Source: Shewanella sp. Arc9-LZ
GTDB lineage: Bacteria > Pseudomonadota > Gammaproteobacteria > Enterobacterales > Shewanellaceae
NCBI RefSeq assembly: GCF_010092445.1
Contig: NZ_CP048031.1
Location: 4,464,001 to 4,528,000, forward strand
Length of the DNA: 64,000 bases
Direction of reading: 5' to 3'
The notes beneath the pieces were generated by a model. It ran no database searches. It saw nothing but the letters and a program-made list of their open reading frames with translations, and was not told the origin of the DNA. The translations under genes and the position numbers were made by a program. This document shows, piece after piece, positions 26,543-38,700 of the stretch (position 1 is the stretch's first letter; the number at the start of each line of letters is the position of its first letter).

Positions 26543-29500
26543 TTCTCACTCCTGGTAGCATAACGACATTAGTTGCTGGCTCGGCTAAAGTTTTGCGCAT
26601 TCGATCAACTTCAGTGTCAGTCGCTGACGGTTGATTTGCATCAGATGAATTATCGATATCTGGCATAAGTTGCGTGGATGGCGAACTTCTTGGTAGCGAT
26701 TTATCTTCCGCTTCACGAGCGTTATCGCCACGCTGAACATCTGCCTCAACGTTATTTTCTGCTTTACTGTCTATGTTAGCTTTAGTTTCTACGTTAGCTG
26801 TAGTATCTATGTTAGCTTTGGCTTTAGCTCCAATAGTCGTCTCTACACTGGTCTCGTCCGCTTGCGGTAAAATTGCTTTAGGTATTTCGATTTCTTTACT
26901 CTTACGCTCAAGCTCTTCTAGCTGCGGGTTGTCCATGGTACCGGTGACTCGGAATCGAATTTCAGAGATAACTTCAATAACCGGTTCTAACACTTTCGTT
27001 AGGGCAAACGCGCCTAAACCTAGGGTCCATGCACTCGTACTCAATAACACCACGGTTGGCACACTTGACGCAAGTTGCGGCACAAAACGAATGTCATAAT
27101 TTAAGCTTTGGGTGGTTAAGTCGGTGTAGCCTCTAACTCGCATATTACCAGCAATAGCATCCATTTCAGAATCAGTGGTTTTAACCACCCCATTATCAAT
27201 CGTCAAGTTTCCGTTAAATGTATTGAAATATAAACCTTCGCCAAACACGTCCGAAAAATCTAACGATAATTTGCGCAACAACGAATCTAAACTAAATAAC
27301 GAAAACACTCGGGCACCTTTATCACTAATCTCCGATAAATGACCTTTGCCCAAATCAAACTTAAGTTGGCCGTTTAAGGTGTCGAGGGCGAAGTGATAAG
27401 GTGCGCCTTGCCAAGATAACTGACCGGAGAGGTCCAGTGGTGCATCTTGCAATCCCGGGTTTATTTTTAACATCGTCGATAAGTCATCAAACTTGTCAGC
27501 CTGTAAATTAACCTCAAACAGGGTTTTATCGATACCATTTTCAACAGACCATAAACCGTTGGCCTGTAATGCTACCGTCGGTTTTGTGATGGAAACAGTT
27601 TGAAATTGGTAGCCTTGTTTATGTGGTAAGCCTTGCAGCACTAAGTGACCTAGTGATAAATCATTAACGCTAAAGTCATCAACATCTACAGCTAAAGTAG
27701 GCAGATTCTCTAGCATCGACGTTGGCGCTAACTCAACGGTTTCAGGGCCACTCACTACCGGGAATAAATGCAGCTTTTTCGCGACCACTTTGATGCCTTG
27801 ATCGCGCCAGTTAGGATAAAAATCGATACGTCCCTCAAACTGCTGCGAATCAGCGTCAACGCGCCACACATGTTCAGTGGGTTGAGCATCAAAATGCAAT
27901 TTATCAAATGATTGCCCCAATACATTTAATTGAGCGATGTTGGCATGAATACCGACTAATTTAGGGAATGCGGGGGCTGTAGCGTCAATCGAAGAGGTGG
28001 CATTATGTTGTGCTGTAGCGCCAGGTAGCTCTGCAGCCGTTAAGATGCGGTCGCGTACCGATGAGGTGATCACTTCAGGTTCTGAGGTGGCACTAAAGCG
28101 ATTAATGAGCGGGAGCCACTGCGCTAAATCCACTTTTGGCAAGTCTAAATGTAGATGTCCTTGTTGCTTATTTAAGTTGTCACCTAGTCTAAAGTGGCGA
28201 CCAATCATGACATCATAATAGGCAAGCTGACTGCCGCTATCAGCATTAAATCCTCCCCAAAACTCCAGATCATTGCCCAGTTTAATGCTCAATGATGATT
28301 GTTTGTTATCGCCAATAAGATCCGCACTTAGCTTTCTGGGCTCGTCTGCAGATTTTTGATAAGGCATCGGTAAATCCAATAACGTACCGATAAGATCGGA
28401 ATTAGCAGAGACTTGTAAGCTGTAACCACTGGGGTCAAAAATCATGGTTAGCCCGCCGTTCCAGTCTAGCTGCCCATGGTACGTTTCCGTCATTGGGTTA
28501 TGTAAACTGGCAGGCAGAGCATCAAGATCCCATTTGCCACGCATATCGACATTCAATGCTAAATTGCTGTTGTGTTTACCGGTCTTTACGCTAAACGTTA
28601 ACGGCTGTTGAAATAATCTGGCCTTAATATTCTTACCTTCAATCAATTGATTTACAAAGCTCACTTGCCCTGACACAGCCTGTAAATCTAAACCAGGCGA
28701 GTTAATAAACACTGGGTTATTATCAAGTGTGACTTGGCCTTTAATCAATTGTTCACCCCCTTTATATAAGGGAATGGAAAGATCTAATGTGGTATTAATA
28801 TTTCGCTGAATTTGCACCACATCTAACGTTGCCCCAACAGAACCCCGCAATGAAGAGGCATTAATCACTTTGGTGGCGGCTTGTGCATCGGTGGTGATAT
28901 CTGCTTCTACTCTTAATAAAGATTCTTTACCAAGATGTGGAATAGAAACTCGCGCACCGTCCACCACCACGTTATCGAGTTTGCCCTGATCAATATGCAA
29001 ATCCATCATGTCATTTTCAAATAATGCGGAAAGCGTGAGCGAGCTAACGGCAGGCCAATTTGGTTGGAATTTAAAGATTCCGCTATCAAGGGTAAAGCCA
29101 GCTTGAAATACTCCACTGCTATCTTGATAAGGATAATCGCCTAATGCACCATGCCAAACGACTTGTGCATCGTTTATATTCCCAGCCACTAAACCGTCAT
29201 TCAGGTAGTCGATTAAATTGGGGCTCATCGCCATTAATGGAAAATACCGCCCAAGATGAGAGACATCATTAATAGTGACATGAGCAGCTAAACCCATATG
29301 TGTCTGCTGGGAAAACTCAAGATTCAAACCTGCTTGCAGGGCAATATCATCATTAATAAATTCAATATTAGGTACTGTTAAGCGTTGTTGTTCGACATTA
29401 TAACGCCCCATAATTGGGCTGCCACGCAGCACAATTGGTTGACCAAAATCACCGCTAAAATCGAGCGTATACTCCTGCTCTGGTAAGGCAAACTCGAGTT

Positions 29501-30782
29501 GATTATTGGCCCAGGTTAATTGAGCATCAATAGGGCTAATACCAGGTACTGACAGATAAGGTTGCCACTGTAATTGCTGTAACTCGACCTTGGCGATAAG
29601 GGGTTTGTCGTCCGGTTTATACAGCCTAATCGGCCCAATTAGCCCTTGAGGGTTGAGTTGTTGCCAAATATTCACTTGCTGCTTACCCAAATCGGGCACT
29701 AGCGGCAACATTGGGGTTAAGTTCGCTGGAATAATCTGGTTAGCGTAACCAAAAAAGTCACCCTCGCGAGTGCCAATTGCCAGCGTTAATGATGGCCAAG
29801 TTTGATCATTGGTCGATAAATCTAAATCGTGGCTGTCTATTTTCCAACCATCGGGTTGTAGAGTCCATAGCAATGAACCTGAGTTAATTGCAAATTTTTG
29901 CTGGGTGTCTGCATCGTGCCATTGTAACCAGCTGGGTTTAAAAACCAATATGCCATCACGAATTTGACGATGAGCAAATGTCATCCACGCATCGAGGTTT
30001 ATCACGCCTTGAAATTCAATATTATCAGTGATTGTTTGAGCGGTATGCTGCCTTGACGCCCATTCACCTAGGTCTAATGAGTCTGCGGTAACATAAAGCT
30101 GGCCTGCTACAGTATCGGGTTGATAACCATCCCCTGTAAGGTCAATGCGTAATGTTAATTGCTCTTGCTCCGACTTAAGCTGATCGACGTGGATAATACC
30201 TTGCGCTTGGTGACGATTAGCCGTGTTTTGCCATAGCAGATTATCGATAAAAATCGGCTGGTAAGCATGTTGTTTACTCACCAGTTGTAAGGACGCGTCG
30301 GTAATTGAAAAATGTCCCAGCTGTTCTAATAACAGACCATATAACCAATCAAGATTAGCTTTATCGCCCACTGTAGCCTGCTCATCACTAGCCGTTAACT
30401 CATCAAGATTTAACGCGACTTTAACGCCATCAAATACTACCGTTTCAATCTGTGGGCTCAAGGTGAAAAGCGATTGCCAAAAATCGAGTTTGATATGCAC
30501 ATTTTCGCTGATAACGGTAATCGGTAAGTTATCTTGTGGCGGTAAGACTAAATTATTAACGGTAAGTGCTGGCCCAAAAGCTTGCCATTCTGCACTCAGT
30601 TTATCCATCTGCACATGCAGTTGGTATTCACTTTCAAGATAATGGATTAACTCAGTACGTACTTCAGGAATATGGGGCAATAAACCACGAATAAGGCTCA
30701 CAACCAGTGCAAAAAGCACCAGCGCGATAGCCAAAATTTGCCAACATAATCTGTTGATAGTTACTGCCTGAGTTGTCGACAC
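26466..30782 (-). CDS. yhdP: large AsmA-like envelope protein YhdP
   Basis: A 1438-residue protein with an N-terminal transmembrane helix (about 10-32; ILAIALVLFALVVSLIRG). A very long beta-rich periplasmic part follows (DUF3971/AsmA-like), then an AsmA C-terminal region near 1150-1290 (QGLPHKQGYQFQTVSI, DLTTQSLNYDIRFVPQLASS). The family spans the periplasm and helps move phospholipid to the outer membrane. The start is GTG 30782, overlapping the rng stop in TAGTG. The C-terminal tail (about 1300-1438) is low-complexity and variable. It holds three 18-base repeats and runs 77 bases into nit. A frameshift near the end cannot be excluded, but the core is intact. Confidence 0.93.
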   Translation of the reverse strand: MSTTQAVTINRLCWQILAIALVLFALVVSLIRGLLPHIPEVRTELIHYLESEYQLHVQMDKLSAEWQAFGPALTVNNLVLPPQDNLPITVISENVHIKLDFWQSLFTLSPQIETVVFDGVKVALNLDELTASDEQATVGDKANLDWLYGLLLEQLGHFSITDASLQLVSKQHAYQPIFIDNLLWQNTANRHQAQGIIHVDQLKSEQEQLTLRIDLTGDGYQPDTVAGQLYVTADSLDLGEWASRQHTAQTITDNIEFQGVINLDAWMTFAHRQIRDGILVFKPSWLQWHDADTQQKFAINSGSLLWTLQPDGWKIDSHDLDLSTNDQTWPSLTLAIGTREGDFFGYANQIIPANLTPMLPLVPDLGKQQVNIWQQLNPQGLIGPIRLYKPDDKPLIAKVELQQLQWQPYLSVPGISPIDAQLTWANNQLEFALPEQEYTLDFSGDFGQPIVLRGSPIMGRYNVEQQRLTVPNIEFINDDIALQAGLNLEFSQQTHMGLAAHVTINDVSHLGRYFPLMAMSPNLIDYLNDGLVAGNINDAQVVWHGALGDYPYQDSSGVFQAGFTLDSGIFKFQPNWPAVSSLTLSALFENDMMDLHIDQGKLDNVVVDGARVSIPHLGKESLLRVEADITTDAQAATKVINASSLRGSVGATLDVVQIQRNINTTLDLSIPLYKGGEQLIKGQVTLDNNPVFINSPGLDLQAVSGQVSFVNQLIEGKNIKARLFQQPLTFSVKTGKHNSNLALNVDMRGKWDLDALPASLHNPMTETYHGQLDWNGGLTMIFDPSGYSLQVSANSDLIGTLLDLPMPYQKSADEPRKLSADLIGDNKQSSLSIKLGNDLEFWGGFNADSGSQLAYYDVMIGRHFRLGDNLNKQQGHLHLDLPKVDLAQWLPLINRFSATSEPEVITSSVRDRILTAAELPGATAQHNATSSIDATAPAFPKLVGIHANIAQLNVLGQSFDKLHFDAQPTEHVWRVDADSQQFEGRIDFYPNWRDQGIKVVAKKLHLFPVVSGPETVELAPTSMLENLPTLAVDVDDFSVNDLSLGHLVLQGLPHKQGYQFQTVSITKPTVALQANGLWSVENGIDKTLFEVNLQADKFDDLSTMLKINPGLQDAPLDLSGQLSWQGAPYHFALDTLNGQLKFDLGKGHLSEISDKGARVFSLFSLDSLLRKLSLDFSDVFGEGLYFNTFNGNLTIDNGVVKTTDSEMDAIAGNMRVRGYTDLTTQSLNYDIRFVPQLASSVPTVVLLSTSAWTLGLGAFALTKVLEPVIEVISEIRFRVTGTMDNPQLEELERKSKEIEIPKAILPQADETSVETTIGAKAKANIDTTANVETKANIDSKAENNVEADVQRGDNAREAEDKSLPRSSPSTQLMPDIDNSSDANQPSATDTEVDRMRKTLAEPATNVVMLPGVRNANQLITMSKQSRCQSQSRVCRLAA
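26768..26821 (-). repeat. three 18-bp tandem repeats in the yhdP tail
   Basis: Units 26768-26785, 26786-26803 and 26804-26821 differ at a few bases and encode KANIDS, TANVET and KANIDT. They sit in the polar C-terminal tail, after the AsmA region. The period is a multiple of three, so copy-number change would alter only tail length. Confidence 0.75.
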
Positions 30783-32272
30783 TACATCATCACCACATCA
30801 TATTTACTTTGAATGTATAACGGTTCATTTTGCAAACGAATACGCTTACCAATGTAGACTTCTAATTCTGCCAGCAAATGCGATTCATCACCACTAAAGC
30901 TCATATACACCGCCGGCGAGCAATACAGTAAAAACTCATCGGCTTTGTATGCTCGGTCTAAACGGATAATCTCTCGAAAAATTTCATAAGACACGGTTTC
31001 AATCGTTTTCATGGTGCCGGTGCCTTTACAGGAAGGGCATTCACCACACACCACATGCTCTAAACTTTCGCGAGTACGTTTACGGGTCATTTCCACTAAA
31101 CCTAAGCCCGAAAAACCACTGACACTGGTTTTAACGCGATCTAACGCCAATGCAGCATTTAAGCTTTCTAGCACCCGCGCTTGGTGTTCCTTACTTAACA
31201 TATCGATAAAGTCGATAATGATAATCCCACCCAAATTGCGTAACCGTAGTTGCCTTGCAATTGCTTGAGTGGCTTCGAGATTAGTATTGAAAATGGTTTC
31301 TTCTAAGTTGCGATGGCCAACAAATGCGCCGGTATTGATGTCGACGGTAGTCATGGCTTCAGTTTGGTCAATAATTAAATAACCACCAGACTTAAGCTCA
31401 ACTTTACGGCCCAAAGCCCGTTGAACTTCGTTTTCAACATCATACAATTCAAAGATAGGTGCGGGGCCGGCATAATGTTCAATTTTATCCGCAATTTCAG
31501 GCATAAACTCTTGCACAAACTGTTGCAGCTCTGCATAAGTTCGACGCGAATCGACTTGAATATGGTCAAGCTCAGTACCGACAAAATCACGAATGATCCG
31601 CACTGGTAAGGCTAAGTCTTGATACAGTAAAGTGACGCCTTTACGCTTACGACGCTCGCTGACTTTAGCCCACACCCGGCGTAAAAAGGCCGCATCTTGA
31701 GCAAGTTCATCTTCACCCACATTTTCAGCCGCGGTACGAATAATAAAGCCGCCGTCATCATCAACATAAGGAAGAGTAATATTTTTAAGGCGTTGACGTT
31801 CATCTTCAAGCTCAATACGTTGCGATACGCCAACATGACTAGAACCAGGCATAAAGACTAAATAACGTGAGGGTAAGGTAATGTCAGTCGTAAGGCGGGC
31901 GCCTTTGGTACCGAGTGGGTCTTTGACCACTTGCACCATAATGTCTTGCCCTTGACGCACGAGCTCAGCAATATCACGCACCACAAAGTTGCCTTTTTCG
32001 ACATCGGCAACACATTCGGTATGAGGAACAATATCTGAGGCATGTAAGAAAGCAGCTTTATCTAAGCCAATATCAACAAACGCGGCTTGCATACCTGGGA
32101 GGACACGGCTGATTTTACCTTTGTAAATATTGCCGACCAAACCTCGCTTCATGCGACGTTCAATATGCACCTCTTGTAAAACACCATGCTCGACTAATGC
32201 AACACGCGCTTCTGTTGGCGTGACATTGATAAGTAATTCTGTGCCTTTTTTACGTTGTGCTTTTATGTTCAT
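30782..32272 (-). CDS. rng: ribonuclease G
   Basis: A 496-residue RNase E/G family endoribonuclease. An S1 RNA-binding domain lies at about 38-125 (GNIYKGKISRVLPGMQAAFV). The catalytic Asp residues are in TTVDINTG and IIIDFIDM, and the Zn-link CGECPSCKGTG near 400 holds the dimer. RNase G matures the 5' end of 16S rRNA and cuts some mRNAs. ATG 32272 opens the typical N-terminus (KGTELLINVTPTEARVALVE). It is followed by yhdP with a 1-base overlap and preceded by maf, in the conserved order. Confidence 0.96.
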   Translation of the reverse strand: MNIKAQRKKGTELLINVTPTEARVALVEHGVLQEVHIERRMKRGLVGNIYKGKISRVLPGMQAAFVDIGLDKAAFLHASDIVPHTECVADVEKGNFVVRDIAELVRQGQDIMVQVVKDPLGTKGARLTTDITLPSRYLVFMPGSSHVGVSQRIELEDERQRLKNITLPYVDDDGGFIIRTAAENVGEDELAQDAAFLRRVWAKVSERRKRKGVTLLYQDLALPVRIIRDFVGTELDHIQVDSRRTYAELQQFVQEFMPEIADKIEHYAGPAPIFELYDVENEVQRALGRKVELKSGGYLIIDQTEAMTTVDINTGAFVGHRNLEETIFNTNLEATQAIARQLRLRNLGGIIIIDFIDMLSKEHQARVLESLNAALALDRVKTSVSGFSGLGLVEMTRKRTRESLEHVVCGECPSCKGTGTMKTIETVSYEIFREIIRLDRAYKADEFLLYCSPAVYMSFSGDESHLLAELEVYIGKRIRLQNEPLYIQSKYDVVMM

Positions 32273-32353
32273 AAGCCACCAGTATTCGGGTCATGCTCCA
32301 ATCGTAATATTGACAGCAGTTGTACCACCGTAGATGACCGATTAAAGCAAAGG

Positions 32354-32941
32354 TTAAGTTTGCTGCATCATGCAGGCTAATAATTCACGTGTTTCGACTA
32401 ACGGCAAACCAACCACTGCAGAGTAACTGCCAGTAATCGATTTAACAAAACAACCACCCAGAGCTTGTATACCGTAAGCACCGGCTTTGTCCATCGGTTC
32501 ACCTGAGGCAACATAAGCATCTATGTCTGCTGCAGACAATTCACAAAAGCTCACTTGGGTACGGCATAGTCGGTTAAAGGTGTGTTCACCGTCTGTTAAC
32601 GCTACCGCGGTCATCACTTCGTGAGTTTGACCGGATAATAATGCCAGCATACGTTTGGCATCATTTAAATCTGTTGGTTTACCTAATATCAGGCCATTTA
32701 ACACCACTATCGTATCTGAACCCAGAACTTGAGGCTTAACCACATGACCGCTAAGCACTAGGCCCGCTTGGGCTTTTTCAAGTGCGAGACGACAGACATA
32801 TTGCTCTGCCGTTTCAGTCAACAAAGGTGTTTCATCAATGTTGGGTGCGACAAGCTGAAACGAAAAATCGAGATGACTAAATCCCGCTTGCGCCAATAAT
32901 TCTTTTCTTCTTGGTGATGTTGAAGCCAGTACCCATGCCAT
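32354..32941 (-). CDS. maf: Maf-family nucleoside triphosphate pyrophosphatase (YhdE type)
   Basis: A 195-residue Maf protein with the substrate motif [10 protein letters not shown] at the N-terminus, [10 protein letters not shown] and [12 protein letters not shown] in the middle, and [13 protein letters not shown] near the C-terminus. The family hydrolyses dTTP/UTP and modified nucleotides. Its place between mreD and rng matches E. coli yhdE. The 81-base gap to rng shows no terminator, so it is probably in one transcript. Confidence 0.95.
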   Translation of the reverse strand: MAWVLASTSPRRKELLAQAGFSHLDFSFQLVAPNIDETPLLTETAEQYVCRLALEKAQAGLVLSGHVVKPQVLGSDTIVVLNGLILGKPTDLNDAKRMLALLSGQTHEVMTAVALTDGEHTFNRLCRTQVSFCELSAADIDAYVASGEPMDKAGAYGIQALGGCFVKSITGSYSAVVGLPLVETRELLACMMQQT

Positions 32942-32998
32942 CGGTTATTTACCCTAATTAGTGTACATTAAAATCATACTCACTTTAGTGCGTAAGGA

Positions 32999-33490
32999 TT
33001 AACGTACTTTATAATGGCGGCGCATATTGCGTAACACCCAAAACACCCACCACCAAATAAATAAACTCGAAATAGCGGGTAAAAACATGTCCACATTAAA
33101 TGGGGCTGCGCCTACAACAACAAACTGCACCCAAAATATCACTGCATGATAAATACAAATAAAACAAGCAACCAGTAACGACTGTTGCCAGCGAGGATAG
33201 TTACGTAACTGTTGGCACAACAACACCACAATATAAATCACTAATGATAATGCTAATGAACGGATCCCTAGATGAGCGCCTAACAACACATCAAGCATCA
33301 CCCCTAACAACCACGCAGTGAGAATACTGTAACGATGCGGTAGCGCCATGGCCCAATACATCATCACCATCAATAGCCAATCCGGTCGCCAGGCTTCTAC
33401 CATTTTTGGCAACGGCATAATCTGAAACATCATCCCGATGAATAAGGTCAGCCATACCACTAAGCGACCATTTGCAATATGTGCGCTCAT
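32999..33490 (-). CDS. mreD: rod-shape-determining protein MreD
   Basis: A 163-residue polytopic membrane protein with five or six helices. The order mreB-mreC-mreD and the ATGA overlap with mreC (4 bases) support the call. MreD is part of the elongasome that directs lateral peptidoglycan synthesis. The sequence is weakly conserved, as usual for MreD, but features such as PDWLLMVMMYWAMALPHRYS fit. Confidence 0.94.
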   Translation of the reverse strand: MSAHIANGRLVVWLTLFIGMMFQIMPLPKMVEAWRPDWLLMVMMYWAMALPHRYSILTAWLLGVMLDVLLGAHLGIRSLALSLVIYIVVLLCQQLRNYPRWQQSLLVACFICIYHAVIFWVQFVVVGAAPFNVDMFLPAISSLFIWWWVFWVLRNMRRHYKVR

Positions 33491-34443
33491 TGGTTTACCT
33501 CGCTTGTTACTGGTGTAGTGGTTGTTTCTACGGGTTGAGGTTGGGGCGCTGAAGAATTTGCAGTGGCAGCGGCTTTATCTGCCGCTTCTTTTATTAACTC
33601 TTGTACGTCATTAGGCAGCGTAAACGGTTTGGTTTCATCAGGCCAAATCAGTAACACGTATCGAATACGATCTAGCGCTGCCAAAGGCTGAGCATAAATT
33701 ACGGCATAACTCTGGCCATCATCACGCGACACGCTAATAACGCGCGCGACAGGATACCCTTCAGGAAAACGATTACCCAGCCCTGAAGTGACTAATAAAT
33801 CACCCACTATAATGTCAGTGCTTTTCGCCACATGACGTAGTTCAATTTGATCAATATCACCCATGCCATTCGCAATGGCCCGCACATCGTTACGGGTAAC
33901 ACGTACCGGAATACCATGAGTGGTATCGGACACCATCAATACTCGACTGGTAAACTCACTAACCTCCACCACCTGTCCCACAACGCCCTGGGCATCAACC
34001 ACAGGTTGACCAACATAAATGCCGGTTTGTGAACCATGATTTAACACCACAAATTGACGAAATGGATCACTGGCCACTTCCATCACTTCAGCCACCATTT
34101 TACGAGAATCCATGTGCACAGGCGAACCGAGTAATGCACGTAAACGCTCATTTTCTTGGCGAACATGCTCAAAACGTTGTAAACGTTCTGACATAACCAG
34201 TTGTTGGCGTAACAGTTCTTTGTTTTGCAGTTCAAGCATATTGCGGGTGGCAAAAGCCTCGGCTGACCAGTCGAGCATCACCCCTGGTACATTGGCTAAA
34301 TACTGTAGAGGACTTAATACTGAGGATAAAGATTGGCGTATTGGATCAAGGCGATTATTGGTCATAAGTAATGCCACCGACAAAATAATTGCCAGTGTCA
34401 ATCTAAATTGACTCGAGACGCCACGAACGAAAATTGGTTTCAT
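33487..34443 (-). CDS. mreC: rod-shape-determining protein MreC
   Basis: A 318-residue protein with a short N-terminal cytoplasmic part and one transmembrane helix (about 13-28). A coiled coil follows (about 65-105; LLRQQLVMSERLQRFEHVRQ), then the beta-domain pair (about 110-270; NHGSQTGIYVGQPVVDAQGV). A Thr/Pro/Gln-rich tail ends the protein. MreC links cytoplasmic MreB to the periplasmic synthases. It is coupled to mreD by overlap and starts 63 bases after mreB. Confidence 0.96.
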   Translation of the reverse strand: MKPIFVRGVSSQFRLTLAIILSVALLMTNNRLDPIRQSLSSVLSPLQYLANVPGVMLDWSAEAFATRNMLELQNKELLRQQLVMSERLQRFEHVRQENERLRALLGSPVHMDSRKMVAEVMEVASDPFRQFVVLNHGSQTGIYVGQPVVDAQGVVGQVVEVSEFTSRVLMVSDTTHGIPVRVTRNDVRAIANGMGDIDQIELRHVAKSTDIIVGDLLVTSGLGNRFPEGYPVARVISVSRDDGQSYAVIYAQPLAALDRIRYVLLIWPDETKPFTLPNDVQELIKEAADKAAATANSSAPQPQPVETTTTPVTSEVNQ

Positions 34444-34506
34444 AAATTGTTCGCAACTTTGTTAACCCATAAAATGCCATTAACAAAGCCGCTCAGCAGT
34501 TGATAA

Positions 34507-35559
<1,053 letters not shown>

Positions 35560-35715
35560 TCAGGCCTGTATTCTGTGAAATCAGAAGAAGAAAAATCAGC
35601 TAACTTTATCAATGACACCCCCATTCTACAAGACCGAACAGGTTAACAATTGCTAATCTGACGTTTTTTTTTGTAAAAGTATCTAAAAAAATGCTAATCG
35701 GTCAAATTTAATCCT

Positions 35716-35740
35716 AAAAAGCGTAAAAGAGATGCTTTTT
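35716..35740 (-). terminator. possible weak terminator after mshQ
   Basis: A 7-bp A/T-rich stem (AAAAAGC with GCTTTTT) around an 11-base loop lies 9 bases after the mshQ stop. Stem strength is low and no separate U run follows on the minus strand, so this is a weak call. Confidence 0.35.
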
Positions 35741-35748
35741 TATTCGGA

Positions 35749-38700
35749 TCATTGACTAACCTCACGCCAATAAATGATCTTATCATGGCCTCGGTAGCGA
35801 CCAAAGTACGCACTTGCTCTTGGCTCATAGAGCTGAGTCGGACTTACTTGGTCCCAATTCCAATACCACTTAAACCAATCCTCGGCTTGTAGCGGTGCGG
35901 TCACTTGACCTCGATATGCGACAGAACCAGTGTTTTGCCATAATAAGGGGAGTTGGCCATTGTTCATCGTAACGTTCACGGCACTGTTGCCATCACTACG
36001 GGTAACGGTTTCACCAGAGGTTAATAATGGGTCGTATATTTCGCTACCATCAAGTAGATCGACTACTCGAGTACAGCTATCACTGACGTTAGTTATCCAG
36101 CCGCTACCATTCCAATATTGAGCATACGTTGGCATGCGTAAAATTTCATTTTCAGGGCCATAAGTATTATCCATCACTACTCTGCCATGACGAAAATCTT
36201 GAGTCGACAATTGTTTCGCATTGCAGGTGTTACTGTCAGCGCAAATAGCACTGCTGTCTGCACGCATATCAGGTGAGGCAATAAACGACACCGCTCCATC
36301 ATTATCAAATGCTTGTACGCCAAGAGCTAACTGACTAAATGGTCCATCCACAGCCGGTGCCACGGTACGACGAAAATTTGCTTGATAAGATAATCCGACG
36401 TTTGCTTCACCCAAAGCCCAAGAACCAGCATTTATTGGTAAAGCACTTAATCTACCACTCAAATCTACACCATTATTGATGTTTTCACCCACAAGGCTTG
36501 CACTACCTTTAGCAAAGGCTCCTTGATAATTTTGGGTTACGTAAGTACCGGTATTCAAGGCACTTAATGTTAATGTCAAACCAAACGGTTGATCCATGTA
36601 GGTAAAGCTACCGCAAGATGGCAATACACTTGAACTGCTGACTAAAAATCGGTCTGGTATAAAACGACCTATATTAGGAGATGCGGCTAATGGAATGTCA
36701 TAAAAACTCGACCCTAAATAGCTACTCGGTGGATTAGCGGTAAAGCTAAAGACGCCCACTTCGGTTACCGACTGAGATACGGTATTACTATTAGTCGTTT
36801 GCGCAGCATGATTGTATAGCGATGATCCCACAACCCCTAACACACCTCCGGCTGGAGCAACCAACTGATGACCTAATACAATATTAGTATGGGAATAATT
36901 AGGGGTATTTACATTATCGCAGTAATTTGTGTCCCCATCCGCTTGCCATGCTTTACCTTGAATAATTAAATCAAATGACTCGCCAGCTTTTTTATATCGA
37001 TTACAAGTACTACTAATATTTGCAGAGCACTCTGCAACACTATCTTTGGGGGTAACGCATAAGCCTACAGGGAAACTAACAAACTGATCTGAACCTAACA
37101 TGATCAACCCCTGCTCATCGCCTGTGCCAGTATACTTTGCATCTAGCTGTATTTTTCCTGCATCTGGATAGTTCACATTAATATTTGCTTTGCCCGTTGC
37201 ATCAAATGCCAACGCAAGCGTTGTTGCTGCGCTACTCTGTTTACCCACCACGGTACTATTTACTGTTAATGACTGGCCATTAATTGGATTGATGGGGTCG
37301 ATATAAGAGCTCCAAAAATTGACATTTTTAGTGGTTTTGGAAAACAGAGGTACGCACTGTTGAGTGATATCTGAGGTTTTCACTGCACTAATAGTAATGT
37401 TGTCAGTTGGCTTGTTTGCCAGCTTATCTGGCACAACAAAAATAAAACCGCTCTCGGCAAAGCTTAAGGTACAACTTGCTGTAGTTAGCCCTCCCGAACC
37501 ACGGCGGCACAAGGTGTTACTGCCTGCTATGGTTGAAGGAATGGAAGATGTTACCCCAATAGTGGTTGGCGTAGTCACATTGTTGCGTAAAGCGACCGTT
37601 GCACTGCCATTTTCAAACCTCACTACATTTGTTTTACTACCGTCGACATACCAAGCACCATTGGAATTAGGAGCAAGCGACAAATTAGCCTCTACGGGAT
37701 CAGTAAACAAATTACATACCGCATCTTTACAGGCTCTGACCGTCATGGTTTCGGCCTTACAGGTAAACGGCGAGCTGGTATAGTCAAACTCAAAATGATG
37801 AATTTGTTGACCGACTGGATTGGATTTAAGGGCACAAACCTTAAAGTTATCCATCTCATGATTATTGTTAGAGCCACCCGTAGAGCCAGTTATAGATAGG
37901 TAAAAATCTTTAGGGACAGGAGCTTGCCCCGAGAAACTTAATGCATCAAAAGGAGCGATTAAAGTCACGAAGTCAGCTGGATTATCTCTATTTAACGTAT
38001 CACGCAGCACAGACACCATGGCTTTGCCTGGTGTTCGCGAATCGATGATGATTTTATATTTATGGTTTGGCTGAGCACTGGCCGTATTGCGCACATCAAT
38101 TCTGGGGGAAATGTTGGCATTAGTACCTGTTAGATATTGGTAATTTGTGCCTGAGGAACCACGGATAGCCACCGCCTGACTTCTAAAGCCTGGTCCACCC
38201 ACTTTACCTTCATTGGGGCTAGAAAAATTACCATACTCATCCAGTGCGATACCTAACCAACCACCAGCAAAACCGGGAGTGCCGTTGTTACGCTGGGCAT
38301 ATCCTAAGGCACCACCAAAACTGCCAGGCTGAGGAGTAATACTGGCATCGGACAAGATAATTGCAATGCCGTCAGCCCCTGTGCCACTTAGACTCGACCA
38401 AGCATAATAGTCAAACTCCAGCTCAACTAAATTATTCGCAGCAGGGAATAATCGCTGATAAGTACTGGATGTCGCTTGATTACCGCTAGCAGAGGTAAAA
38501 CGCAGACGCCCTTCTTTTATTGAGGGCGGTAATGAAGAGCCTAAGACCTTGAGCGCCCAATCATCACCAACATCAGAACGCGTAAATTCGTCACGAAAAC
38601 AAACTAAGGTGTCTACTTTTTTCTCAAAAGCCACAAAACTGTAATTCTCCCAACGATGTTTGCGGTCGTTATCTCTAAAAGTATCTTCGTCAACGACCAT

